Origin: Kitasatospora kifunensis
GTDB lineage: Bacteria > Actinomycetota > Actinomycetes > Streptomycetales > Streptomycetaceae
Assembly (NCBI RefSeq): GCF_014203855.1
Contig: NZ_JACHJV010000001.1
Location: forward strand, 6,076,001-6,140,000
Length of the DNA stretch: 64,000 nt
Direction: 5' to 3'
The notes beneath the pieces were generated by a model that ran no database searches, was not told the origin of the DNA, and saw nothing but the letters and a program-made list of their open reading frames with translations. This document shows positions 1 through 7,580 of the stretch, one piece after another (position 1 is the stretch's first letter; the number at the start of each line of letters is the position of its first letter). The position numbers and the translations under genes are program-made.

Positions 1-88
1 AGTGATCGGGGGTGCTGGTCATCGGAGCGACCGCTGCCCGCAGCAGGGCGGCGCCGGAGTGCTGGTAGAGCGTGATTCTGTCGGGCAC
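1..88 (-). CDS. Lanthipeptide dehydratase (LanB-like), N-terminal fragment cut by window edge
   Basis: Only about 29 codons lie in the window, from a GTG at 88 running off the left edge. The start has a good GGAGGA ribosome site about 7 nt upstream. The N-terminus contains YQHSGAALLRAA, which resembles the opening of class I lanthipeptide dehydratases (LanB N-terminal domain), enzymes that dehydrate Ser and Thr using glutamyl-tRNA. The gene lies just downstream of an FxLD-type precursor on the same strand, the usual order in such clusters. The family call rests on a short segment plus context and the rest of the protein cannot be seen. Confidence 0.6.
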   Translation of the reverse strand, partial: MPDRITLYQHSGAALLRAAVAPMTSTPDH

Positions 89-161
89 GTGCGTTCCTCC
101 GCCGTTCGGCAACGGGTGGGGCTGGGGAAGCGAGTTCCCCAGCCCTGGGTGAAGCGGTGCG

Positions 162-344
162 TCAGACAGCACTCGTGCACGCGGACGCGCAGGTCGAGCC
201 GCAGCCGTCCGAGGACCCGCACCCGGCGGCCATGCGGTCCGCCCCGATCTCGGTGATGACCTCAACACCGAGGTCGAAGAGGTCGAACTGCCCATCTGCC
301 AGCTCGAAGCCCTGGTCCTTGGTGATCGTTGCGGTGTTGCTCAC
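162..344 (-). CDS. FxLD-family lanthipeptide precursor peptide
   Basis: A 60-residue precursor starting at GTG 344, with GGAG about 6 nt upstream. The leader (about residues 1-40) is acidic and holds FDLFDLGVEV around 20-29, a variant of the FxLD leader motif with Gly where Asp is usual. The core is GCGSSDGCGSTCASACTSAV at the C-terminus, with Cys 42, 48, 52 and 56 and seven Ser/Thr residues. This matches the FxLD lanthipeptide family, whose cores end in closely spaced Ser/Thr and Cys for lanthionine formation. The ATP-binding protein upstream and dehydratase downstream fit such clusters. Ring pattern and bioactivity cannot be deduced. Confidence 0.85.
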   Translation of the reverse strand: MSNTATITKDQGFELADGQFDLFDLGVEVITEIGADRMAAGCGSSDGCGSTCASACTSAV

Positions 345-368
345 AGACTCTCCATGTGCTCGAACGGG

Positions 369-433
369 CCGCCGGGCATCGTTGCCTGGCGGTGACTCAA
401 GACGGCGGCGGCACCGGCCGTATGCCGCCGCCG
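369..433 (-). promoter_or_regulatory. Two hairpins in the leader before the lanthipeptide precursor
   Basis: Two inverted repeats lie between the ATP-binding gene and the precursor. One spans 403-433 with 11-bp arms (CGGCGGCGGCA) and a 9-nt loop. The other spans 369-392, pairing CCGCC/GGCGG and GGCA/TGCC around TCGT, and ends about 25 nt before the precursor start. The first may end or weaken read-through from the upstream gene and the second would sit in the precursor mRNA leader. There is no U-tract, so function is inferred. Confidence 0.45.
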
Positions 434-491
434 GACCCCGTCCCGGTCGTTCCTTCCCCAGGTGGCCGGTCGGGGGGCTTGTGGTAGGCCG

Positions 492-1067
492 TCAGACGGC
501 CGAGCGCAGGCCGGGCACGAGAGGTCCGGTCAGCCCGTGGACGACGGGGGTTGGTCTCGCGGCGCGCACTCGCTCGGCGAGGGCTTCGGCCCGGTGCTGG
601 GCGGGCGACTTCGTGGCGGTGAGTTCGACGGTGGCGCGAACGGCCTTCCCACCGCAGGGCTCCTGGCGCCAGGACCAGGCCATGGTCTCGTTCGCCACGA
701 CGTGCAGGCCCCGGCCCCGGGTGTCGTCGTCGTAGGGCTCGCGCGGCACGGGCGGGACTGGAGACGGGTCGGTGACCACGACAGCCAGGTTTCTCCGAGG
801 CGTGATCCACAGCTCCACGCTGATCGGTGCCTTGCCGACATGCTGGACCGCGTTGGCGACCAGTTCGCCGACGACTTGCTGGACCCGGTCCATGCACTCC
901 TCCGGCAGGTCGGGTACCCACTGCCGGACCAGGGAGACCGCCAGGTGTCGGGACTGTCCGATGGCCTGAGGCTGGGGTTCCACGGGCCAGTTGGCTTGGC
1001 GGAGTTCATTCTGCTGGGCGGGCATGCGCTGGTCCTGCTCGACGCCGGACATGTCCCAGACCCGCAT
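492..1067 (-). CDS. ATP-binding protein of the RsbW/SpoIIAB-like anti-sigma family
   Basis: About 191 residues from ATG 1067. The open frame continues to a GTG at 1286 and no start has a convincing ribosome site, so the N-terminus is uncertain. The core carries the GHKL (HATPase_c_2) signatures: ELVANAVQH (N box) and DDTRGRGLHVV (G box). Such proteins act as small serine kinases or anti-sigma factors, and streptomycetes pair them with XRE regulators. It lies between a frameshifted gene and the lanthipeptide precursor on the same strand. ATP-binding genes of this type are common beside FxLD clusters, which suggests a regulatory role, but this is inferred. Confidence 0.75.
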   Translation of the reverse strand: MRVWDMSGVEQDQRMPAQQNELRQANWPVEPQPQAIGQSRHLAVSLVRQWVPDLPEECMDRVQQVVGELVANAVQHVGKAPISVELWITPRRNLAVVVTDPSPVPPVPREPYDDDTRGRGLHVVANETMAWSWRQEPCGGKAVRATVELTATKSPAQHRAEALAERVRAARPTPVVHGLTGPLVPGLRSAV

Positions 1068-1243
1068 CTGCTGGCGGGCGGGCTGGGGGCGGTGGGTGCT
1101 GGTGCAGATGTCGGCGAGGATCGCCGTGACGAGGGTGTGGTCCACGGTGGGGCTCCAGGGCGTTTCGTGGTCGGTGCGGGTGGTGCCGCCCGGGTCCGGG
1201 ACGGCGGCGCCTGCCGCCCCGGCCCTGTTGGTCAACTGGCCGG

Positions 1244-1775
1244 TCAGGCCGGCGTCACGCGGTGGGAGTAGACCTGGGTGATCCACTCGCCCCGCAGCTG
1301 TGTCAGTTCCTCGTTGAACGCGGCCATGGTGGTGCCGTAGGGGGCGACGACGCCGCCGGACTGGCTGGGCTTGGACTGGCAGCCGTGCACCAGCCGCCGT
1401 GGTAGACCTCGTCGAGCATCTCGCCCATGTCGGTGTCCAGGTCGAAGACGACGCTGGTCGCGGCAGGGAAGAACCAGCACGGGCCGACGTTGGAGATGTG
1501 CCCGTCCAACTCGACCTTGTTGAGGGCCATGAAGACCGCCGCCTCGCGGAGCATCTTCAGGTGCTCGGCGGTGATCTGCGGCAGGCCCAGCCCGGCCAGG
1601 TGCTCTTCGCGGAAGAGGTAGGCGTACACGTCGTAGGCGATCGTGAGGACCTTCGCCGCGTCGCCGGTGCTGGTGGCGTGGGCCTTCACGAAGTCCAGGG
1701 CCAGCTGCTCCAGCGCGGGTCGAACGCCTGCGGCAGTTCGACCTTGATCGTCGCGGTGTCGATGGTGGTGGTCAC
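1244..1775 (-). pseudogene. Unknown protein with two frameshifts, first gene of the lanthipeptide-side operon
   Basis: A continuous protein can be rebuilt only across two frame changes. The start is GTG 1775, behind GGAGACC. The first segment (TTTIDTATIKVELPQAFDP) runs to about 1713. The second runs from LEQLALDFVKAH (about 1710) to EVYHGG near 1396. The third runs from VHGCQSKPSQSGG to the stop at 1244. Each break is explained by one missing base in a short G/C run, so either a sequencing error or real decay is possible. The rebuilt protein is about 177 residues, soluble, and matches no family I recognise. It is transcribed away from the XRE regulator and toward the lanthipeptide genes. Confidence 0.6.
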
Positions 1776-1870
1776 CTGGGTCTCCGTTCCGGGTCGGGCA
1801 CCCCGGCCAGCGGGGTGCCGTTCGGCTTGGTCAGCCGCCCGGCGGAGGTCCTGTCCTCACCTCGGACGGC

Positions 1871-1883
1871 TGACTCTCAGTCA
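1871..1883. promoter_or_regulatory. Small inverted repeat TGACT-CTC-AGTCA in the divergent promoter
   Basis: A perfect 5-bp dyad with a 3-bp spacer lies between the leftward unknown gene and the rightward XRE regulator. On the minus strand it includes TTGACT, which could serve as a -35 element for the leftward operon. It may be an operator overlapping that promoter. The assignment is weak because the repeat is short. Confidence 0.3.
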
Positions 1884-1917
1884 ACAGCCGTGCACGCTCG
1901 TGAATAAGGTGCCAGGG

Positions 1918-1968
1918 TGTAGGCCAGATGTCGGCCAGTTGTGGGCCACTGTCGGCCGGCTGTAGGCC
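1918..1968 (+). repeat. Five helically phased TGTNGGCC direct repeats upstream of the XRE regulator
   Basis: The octamer TGTNGGCC (N is A, C, G, C, A) occurs at 1918, 1929, 1940, 1950 and 1961. Spacings are 11, 11, 10 and 11 bp, so all copies face the same side of the helix. The array ends 24 bp before the chosen start of the XRE gene. Such phasing is expected of an operator that loads several protein copies cooperatively. The neighbouring XRE protein is the obvious candidate binder, acting on its own promoter and possibly the divergent lanthipeptide operon. Confidence 0.75.
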
Positions 1969-1991
1969 ATGGGCGGCCGAGGGAGGGCGCC

Positions 1992-3323
1992 GTGTCAGGG
2001 AGAGCCGTGACGGTCGCAGACCTGATCAGGGCCGCGCGTGAGAAGAGGGGCTGGTCGCAGCCCAGGCTCGGCCGGGAGCTAGGCCAGGCCGAAGGAAAGG
2101 GCGGCCCCGGGCCCGGACGCGACCAGGTCTCCCGCTGGGAGCGTGGCGGGCGCGTCCCGAAGTACTGGATGCCCTATCTCATCGAGGTCCTGGATCTTGA
2201 TTCAACAGCCCCGGCTGATGACCCGCCAACTGTTCCGCTGGATCCGGGGTCTGGCGATACCGTGGATTCCGTCATCGAGCTGAGCCGGAGGGACGTGGTG
2301 GATCGCCGGAGTTTCGTGGCCGCCTCCAGCGCGTACGCGCTCGCGGCCCTGGGCCTGCCGGACCCGGATGCCGTCCTGCGTCGGGTGCGGGCCAAATCCG
2401 GGGCCAAGGTCCACGTCGGCCGCGGTGAGGTCGCCGCGATCCGGCAGATGTCGACGTCGCTCGGCGACGCGGCGGCTGAACTCGGTGGCGGGCACGCCCG
2501 CCACCTCGCCGTCCGCTATCTCCACGACGACGTTGCCCCTTGGCTGGACGGCACCTGGACCGAGGCGGTCGGCCGCGAGCTGTTCGCCGCCACCGCCCAA
2601 CTCGTCCACCTCGCAGGCTGGATGGCCCAGGACGAGGGCAACCAGGACGCCGCCCAGCAGTACTACGCGCATTCCTTCCGTCTCGCCTCCGAGGCCGGCG
2701 ACCCGGAACTGGCCGCCACCGCCCTGCGCGGGCTCGCGGTCCAGGCGATCGACCTCGGCTTCCGTGCGACGGCGCTCCGGGTGGCTGAGGACTGCGTCGA
2801 CCAGGCCAAGAACCTCCACGAGCCCCGGGCCGTGGCCTACTACCAGGCCACCCTGGCGAACGCCGCCGCCCTCGACGGCGACCGCCGAACCGCCACGACC
2901 TCGCTCGCCGCCTCGCAGACCTCGATCGAACGTGCGACCGGCACCCCGGGTGAATCGTGGGCCTCGCATTACAGCATCGGCCGCTGGGCCCACGAGGCTG
3001 GGATGATCCTCACTCAACTCGGCGACTACACCAGCGCTCAGGACCATCTGCAGCACGCGCTCGACATCCACGGACTCGACCGCCGCCGCACCCGTGCCAT
3101 CGTTCTCGCCGACCTCGGCATCGTTCGCCTCCGCCAGGACGACGTGGACGGTGCCCTCGCTTCCTGGACCGACTTCCTCGACTGTGCGGACGGCATCCGC
3201 TCGGTCAAGATCCAAGACGCCGTCCAGGACATGCGAGCCCGCCTCTACCGGCTCCGCGACGTTCCCGGCGTCGAAGAACTCGACGAACGGGCAGCGGCCC
3301 TTGAGACCCCATCAGCGGTCTGA
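1992..3323 (+). CDS. XRE-family regulator with C-terminal tetratricopeptide-type repeats
   Basis: 443 residues from GTG 1992, behind GGGAGG. An earlier GTG at 1941 is rejected because it lies inside the operator repeats. An N-terminal helix-turn-helix (about residues 8-70) contains AAREKRGWSQ and QVSRWERG. A linker follows, then an alpha-helical region (about 150-440) with repeated 40-residue units typical of TPR regulators that sense peptides or protein partners. It stands alone, facing the lanthipeptide-side operon, and a phased repeat array lies directly upstream. It is likely the local cluster regulator and autoregulated. Its ligand cannot be read from sequence. Confidence 0.85.
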   Translation: MSGRAVTVADLIRAAREKRGWSQPRLGRELGQAEGKGGPGPGRDQVSRWERGGRVPKYWMPYLIEVLDLDSTAPADDPPTVPLDPGSGDTVDSVIELSRRDVVDRRSFVAASSAYALAALGLPDPDAVLRRVRAKSGAKVHVGRGEVAAIRQMSTSLGDAAAELGGGHARHLAVRYLHDDVAPWLDGTWTEAVGRELFAATAQLVHLAGWMAQDEGNQDAAQQYYAHSFRLASEAGDPELAATALRGLAVQAIDLGFRATALRVAEDCVDQAKNLHEPRAVAYYQATLANAAALDGDRRTATTSLAASQTSIERATGTPGESWASHYSIGRWAHEAGMILTQLGDYTSAQDHLQHALDIHGLDRRRTRAIVLADLGIVRLRQDDVDGALASWTDFLDCADGIRSVKIQDAVQDMRARLYRLRDVPGVEELDERAAALETPSAV

Positions 3324-3362
3324 CCGCCGTCACCGCGCACGGCGCCGATGCCGGTTGTCGGG

Positions 3363-3983
3363 TCAGCTGTACTCGTCAAGGACGACGCACACGAGTCCGC
3401 CCTCGTCGTCATACAGCGCGGTCCCGCGCCCGCACCCGCTCTCCACACCCGAGTGAAAGGCGATGCACATCGCGCCGTCGCCCGAGGCGGCGGGAACCTC
3501 CACGACGTTGGGCAGGCGTCCGGCCACAGTGCCCGTCGCCAGCTCCGACTTCACCCGCGCGGCAAACTCGCTGCTCCAGGCGAGCGTTGAGGCGGCCGCG
3601 TCCCAGAGTGCGCCCTGCGGGCCGAGCGGCTGGTAGTCGCCGTAGACGTCCTCCAGGCGGTGTGCGGCGAGCGCTTCGGCGATGGCCTGTGGGCTCGCGA
3701 GGGGGATGACGACCAGGTTCACCCAGGATGCGGGCATGGCGTAGGTCGCGCGCTTTGCGGCATCGGGTTCGACCACCTCCAGGTACACGGGGTACCGGCC
3801 GGCCGGAATGTCCGTGAGTGGAACCAGTTCGCCGGGATTGGGTTGCGCGAAGGCGACGTCCCCGGTCACCACCAGGTCGCTGGCCCGGTGGAATGCGTGA
3901 CGCCCGCCCAGGTACGGCCAGTCACCCGCCTTGTCGTCGGCGAACAGCTGGGCGATCTGGTCCAGGACGGTTGTTATCTCCAT
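3363..3983 (-). CDS. DUF4241 family protein
   Basis: 206 residues from ATG 3983, a start chosen because homology-like sequence begins at MEITTVLDQI. The ribosome site is weak. It has the DUF4241 pattern: an N-terminal VVTGDVAFAQP segment, then IPAGRYPVYLEV, a central WVNLVVIP strand, and a C-terminal DGAMCIAFHSGVESGCGRGTALYDDEGG. No transmembrane segment or signal peptide is visible. DUF4241 proteins have no settled function and are common in actinomycetes near polymorphic-toxin or regulatory genes. It converges with the XRE gene, with 39 bp between stops. Confidence 0.8.
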   Translation of the reverse strand: MEITTVLDQIAQLFADDKAGDWPYLGGRHAFHRASDLVVTGDVAFAQPNPGELVPLTDIPAGRYPVYLEVVEPDAAKRATYAMPASWVNLVVIPLASPQAIAEALAAHRLEDVYGDYQPLGPQGALWDAAASTLAWSSEFAARVKSELATGTVAGRLPNVVEVPAASGDGAMCIAFHSGVESGCGRGTALYDDEGGLVCVVLDEYS

Positions 3984-4057
3984 GACCCGGCATGGTGGCA
4001 CGCACGACCGACACACGGCTGCGTTGGCGGCGCGCCAGCCCCAGGAGTCGCATGCAC

Positions 4058-4093
4058 ATCTGATGCCATTTCAAGGTGCTTTTGGCATCAGAT
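4058..4093. promoter_or_regulatory. Inverted repeat with 11-bp arms between divergent genes
   Basis: ATCTGATGCCA at 4058-4068 is repeated inverted at 4083-4093, with a 14-nt spacer. It lies between the leftward DUF4241 gene (start 3983) and the rightward small-subunit gene (start 4189), so it is placed as an operator or a structured leader rather than a terminator. No cognate regulator gene adjoins it. Confidence 0.5.
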
Positions 4094-4188
4094 TCGCTCG
4101 ATCGGGTGCAGAGTGCATGGAGTGATCAGGTGCGTGGGTAGCTTCCGGCCGTAGGGGGTAGAGCGGACCGAAGCCGGGGGAATGGGTA

Positions 4189-4551
4189 GTGGCAACGATC
4201 GACCAGTTCATGGCCGCGTCAGCGGAGTTGACCGGCTTCAGCGTTGAGGAGCTGCGCGCTACCGGCATGGCGGACGCCTACTGGGCGGTGGTGCTGGAGC
4301 AGGCCGGGGCGGAGGCGGTCGGGCGGCTGGTGGCGGCGCCGTTGGGCGAAGGGGAGCGGGAGTTGGCGCGGGCGGTCGCGCAGCTGTGGTACCTCGGCAG
4401 CTGGACGGCGACGGCGGACGGCCGACCGTTCCTGGTTTCCTCGGCGGCCTATGCGCAAGGTCTGGTCTGGCGGGCGTTCGGCGGGCAGGCACCCGGTGCG
4501 GTGGCGCAAGGCTTCGGCAGTTGGACCGCCGCGCCGCTGGGGGTCCGGTGA
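4189..4551 (+). CDS. Sorbitol/sugar dehydrogenase small-subunit-like protein
   Basis: 120 residues from GTG 4189, behind a GGGGG tract. The pattern of a helical N-terminus with LTGFSVEEL, then LARAVAQLWYLGSW and a C-terminal aromatic segment resembles the small subunit of FAD-dependent D-sorbitol dehydrogenase (PF12318). Those small subunits accompany GMC-type flavoprotein large subunits. Here the stop overlaps the start of a GMC oxidoreductase by 4 bp, so the two are translationally coupled and probably form one complex. No Tat signal is visible, unlike periplasmic relatives. Substrate is unknown. Confidence 0.6.
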   Translation: MATIDQFMAASAELTGFSVEELRATGMADAYWAVVLEQAGAEAVGRLVAAPLGEGERELARAVAQLWYLGSWTATADGRPFLVSSAAYAQGLVWRAFGGQAPGAVAQGFGSWTAAPLGVR

Positions 4552-6386
4552 GCGAGCTGGAGGGCGGCCGCCGGTGGGACGTGATCGTGGTCGGTGCCGG
4601 GTTCGCTGGATCGTTGGTCGCCCAGAAGCTCGGTGAACAGGGCTGGCGGGTCCTGGTGTTGGAGGCCGGCCATGGCGCGCCGGACGCCGGGTCGGGGCAC
4701 CAGGATGCCGTGGAGGCCTACCGGTCGGCGATGGCGAAGGTGCCCAACGCGCCGTACCGGACGAGTGCCGTGGCGCCGTCGGCGGACATCCTGGACCTCT
4801 CCGGCAGTCCCGAGGGCGGCTACCGCGCGGATGGGTACTTCGTGCAGCGCGGTCCACTGCCGTACGCCAGTGGGTACTTGCGCGCCAACGGCGGTACCGG
4901 GCTGACCTGGACGGGGCTGACACCGCGCATGCACCCGGAGGACTTCCGGGCCGGTGACTTCGGCCAGGGGCGCAACTGGCCCATCGGATATGACGAGTTG
5001 GAGCCGTACTACCGAGCCGCCGAACGCGAGATCGGGGTGGCCGCCGATGCCGAGGAGCAGCGTGAGGGGGTCGGCCTGCCGCTCCCGGACGGCTACGAGT
5101 TCCCGATGCGAGCGATCCCGCGCAGCTACCTGGACCAGGTGATGGCCGACGCGCTGGACGGCAAGTGCGTGCAGGACCCGACCGAGGAGACCCCGACCCC
5201 GCTGCGGGTGGTCGGCACGCCGCACGCCCGTAACGGCCGACCCAACCCGGGTGCGGTGGACGGTGCCATGGAAGGCGCCGTAGGCAGCGGCAAACTCTGT
5301 GCCGGATACGCCAGTTGTGTGCCGATCTGCCCCTCGCAGGCCAAGTACACCCCGCTCAGGACCCAGGCCCGATGGGGCGGTTCGGTCACCTTGGTCACCC
5401 GGGCCGTGGTCTCCCGGGTCCGGATCGGCGGCAACGGCCGGGTCACCGGCGTGGATTACCGGACCTACGAAGGCGACGACCAGCCCACCGCCGTCGCCGC
5501 ACGGACCGCCGAGGCCGACCTCGTGGTGCTGGCCGCGCACGCGATCGAGAACGCCAAACTGCTGCTCGCCTCCGGGGCGGCCAACAGCAGCGACCAGGTC
5601 GGGCGCAATCTGATGGACCACCCGGTGCTGCTCACCTGGGGATTGATGCCCCAGCAGGTCGGTGCCTACCGGGGCCCCGGCTCGACCTCCGGCCTGGAGG
5701 GCTTCCGGTTCGGCGCGGCCCGCGCCCGCCGCGCGCCCTTCCGGGTCGAGATCGGCAACTGGGGCTGGACCTGGGCATTGGGTCCGCCGGACGGGCGGGT
5801 GGCCGAACTCCTGCGCAGCGGCGGCCCGCAGGGCCGGGGTCTGTTCGGCCCGCAGCTGCGGCGCACGCTCGGTGACCGGATCGGGCGCGAGTTCGCGTTC
5901 CAGTTCGAGATGGAGCAGGACGCCGATCCCGCGAACCGGGTCACCATCGACGATCGTCACCGGGACGCGCTGGGCAACCCGCGTCCGGTGCTCCACTACG
6001 ACCTCTCGGAGTACGTCAAGCGCGGCATCGCCGCCGCGAAGACCGTCTCGGACCAGCTCTTCGCGCTGCTCGGCGCCGAGGACCACACCCGCTTCGAACC
6101 GGGGCCCGCCTGGCCGGGCTACTTCGAGTACCAGGGTCGCCCGTACGCCTACCGGGCCGCCGGGCACGGCGCCGGCACCCACATCATGGGCGACTCGCCC
6201 GCCACCTCCGTGGTCGACCAGTGGCAGCGCTGCTGGGATCACCCGAACCTCTATGCCGTCGGGTGCGGCAGCATGCCCACCGTCGCCACCTCCAACCCCT
6301 CGCTCACCATGGCCGCGCTGGCCCTGCGCAGTGCCGAGCGGATGCACCGCGACCTGCTCGCCCGTCAAGGAGTCGACCACCTGTGA
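4548..6386 (+). CDS. GMC-family FAD-dependent oxidoreductase
   Basis: 612 residues from GTG 4548, overlapping the upstream stop by 4 bp. The dinucleotide-binding motif GAGFAG is at 16-21. A central Cys-rich stretch, CAGYASCVPICPSQAKY, near residue 250 is seen in sugar and alcohol dehydrogenases of this superfamily. The C-terminal AAGHGAGTHIMGDS and SNPSLTMAALA supply the usual catalytic His and Asn region. It probably oxidises a polyol, sugar or alcohol. It is followed, again with a 4-bp overlap, by a decarboxylase-like gene, so the three genes form one coupled operon. No signal peptide is seen. Confidence 0.85.
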   Translation: MSELEGGRRWDVIVVGAGFAGSLVAQKLGEQGWRVLVLEAGHGAPDAGSGHQDAVEAYRSAMAKVPNAPYRTSAVAPSADILDLSGSPEGGYRADGYFVQRGPLPYASGYLRANGGTGLTWTGLTPRMHPEDFRAGDFGQGRNWPIGYDELEPYYRAAEREIGVAADAEEQREGVGLPLPDGYEFPMRAIPRSYLDQVMADALDGKCVQDPTEETPTPLRVVGTPHARNGRPNPGAVDGAMEGAVGSGKLCAGYASCVPICPSQAKYTPLRTQARWGGSVTLVTRAVVSRVRIGGNGRVTGVDYRTYEGDDQPTAVAARTAEADLVVLAAHAIENAKLLLASGAANSSDQVGRNLMDHPVLLTWGLMPQQVGAYRGPGSTSGLEGFRFGAARARRAPFRVEIGNWGWTWALGPPDGRVAELLRSGGPQGRGLFGPQLRRTLGDRIGREFAFQFEMEQDADPANRVTIDDRHRDALGNPRPVLHYDLSEYVKRGIAAAKTVSDQLFALLGAEDHTRFEPGPAWPGYFEYQGRPYAYRAAGHGAGTHIMGDSPATSVVDQWQRCWDHPNLYAVGCGSMPTVATSNPSLTMAALALRSAERMHRDLLARQGVDHL

Positions 6387-7279
6387 ATCCGAACTCGAAC
6401 TCGACCTCTGGCTCGAGCCCTGGCCCTGGTCCGAAGCTGCCGCCCGTCCCCGCGCCCTACCAACTGCCCTTCCACTACGGCGCGTTGCACAATGTCGGCA
6501 TCGACTACCTGGTCGCCCCGATCCCCGTGCGGGACGTCCTGGCCGAGTGCCACCCCGACCTGCTCGCAGCCGAGTTCGACGGGCTGGCCTGCGTCTCCCT
6601 CAACTACCAGCTCTACTTCGCGCAGTATCCGAACGGCGCTGGGATCACCCAGGAGATCGAGGTCAACATCATCGCCCACCCCGCCGCCGCCCTCGGCCGG
6701 GTGCCCGCGCTCAGCTACGACCAATACGCGCACGGCTTCGACCAGAGCAAGCTGCTGGGGATCGCCCGCATCCACGTCCTGTGCGACAACCCGCTCGCCA
6801 TCGACGCCGGCCGCAGGCTCTACGCCGAGCCCAAGTACCCGGGTTGGTTCGAGACCACCATGCCATCGCTCAACGGCCCGGCAGAGCAGCGGACTTGGTC
6901 GATCACCTGCAAGCGGGCCGGTTTCACCGCCGACCGCGGCGGCATCGAGCGAGAGGAGCACCCGCTCTTCTCCTTCGAGGCCGACCTCGCCGGCCTCACC
7001 CCGGAGTCGGTCAACAACACCCCGATCACCGGCTACGGCACCGACCCGGGCGAGGGTCTGCTGGCCGGCCCGATGAACGTCTACCAGCCCTACCAGCACC
7101 ACGCGTTGGACGCCGCTACCGCCGAGCGCGTCCGCCTGACCGTCGCCGACCAGGGCAGCGGCGTGGGTCGCCACCTCACCGAGCTGATCGGCGAGGTGCC
7201 CGCTGCGGGCGTCTGGACCTACCAGTCGCCACCGGTGGCCGCGCACAACCGGCCGTACTACGTGCCGACCAAGGTCTGA
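6383..7279 (+). CDS. Acetoacetate-decarboxylase-superfamily-like protein
   Basis: 298 residues from GTG 6383, overlapping the GMC stop by 4 bp. After a Pro/Ser/Gly-rich N-terminus of about 20 residues comes LPFHYG, then a beta-rich body. The segment AIDAGRRLYAEPKYPGWF resembles the conserved loop of the acetoacetate decarboxylase superfamily, where an AxxxGRExxGxPK-like stretch is typical. Similarity elsewhere is too weak for certainty. Coupling to a GMC dehydrogenase suggests it acts on the oxidised product. If not ADC-like it is an orphan beta-sandwich enzyme. Confidence 0.45.
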   Translation: MNPNSNSTSGSSPGPGPKLPPVPAPYQLPFHYGALHNVGIDYLVAPIPVRDVLAECHPDLLAAEFDGLACVSLNYQLYFAQYPNGAGITQEIEVNIIAHPAAALGRVPALSYDQYAHGFDQSKLLGIARIHVLCDNPLAIDAGRRLYAEPKYPGWFETTMPSLNGPAEQRTWSITCKRAGFTADRGGIEREEHPLFSFEADLAGLTPESVNNTPITGYGTDPGEGLLAGPMNVYQPYQHHALDAATAERVRLTVADQGSGVGRHLTELIGEVPAAGVWTYQSPPVAAHNRPYYVPTKV

Positions 7280-7580
7280 CCGCCTGGGGCATGGTCTGAC
7301 CAGCCGGTGGCTCGGCGTCGTAGGCGATGCCTCGCGCCCTTGGCGAACCGTCACCTGTGGGTGGAGCACCGCATCAAGTCCGGGTAGCCGACTTGGTGCG
7401 GTGCCGCCTTCTTGGGGTCCTCGTGTCCGGCTCGGTCACGGCCCGTCTCCCGTTCCCCGGGCTGAAGTACCAGCCTCTGGTTAGAGGGTCTCACTGGTGT
7501 TCTTGACTCTCGCATGCGCTGTTGTTATAACATCTAACGAACGCGAGAGCCTATCCGCCGCCATCCGAAGGAGCGTCACC
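7280..7580. other. Intergenic stretch with one clear promoter
   Basis: About 300 bp between the decarboxylase-like gene and the SnoaL/carotenoid-oxygenase fusion. The left two thirds hold no reading frame or strong dyad that I can support. The right third holds a good sigma-70-type promoter, and CTCTCGC at 7507-7513 is repeated inverted as GCGAGAG at 7543-7549, flanking the -10 element and suggesting a repressor site. Confidence 0.5.
7503..7531 (+). promoter_or_regulatory. Sigma-70-type promoter for the SnoaL/carotenoid-oxygenase fusion gene
   Basis: TTGACT (7503-7508) and TATAAC (7526-7531) are separated by exactly 17 bp, close to the housekeeping consensus, which is striking in such GC-rich DNA. 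Transcription would start near 7538, about 43 nt before the ATG at 7581. The inverted repeat CTCTCGC/GCGAGAG brackets the -10 region. Confidence 0.7.

Noticed and set aside
4449..6380. 643-codon leftward frame opposite the GMC oxidoreductase gene
   Set aside because: Mirror frame produced by high GC at third positions; no domain, start signal or composition of a real protein, while the plus strand has clear catalytic motifs.
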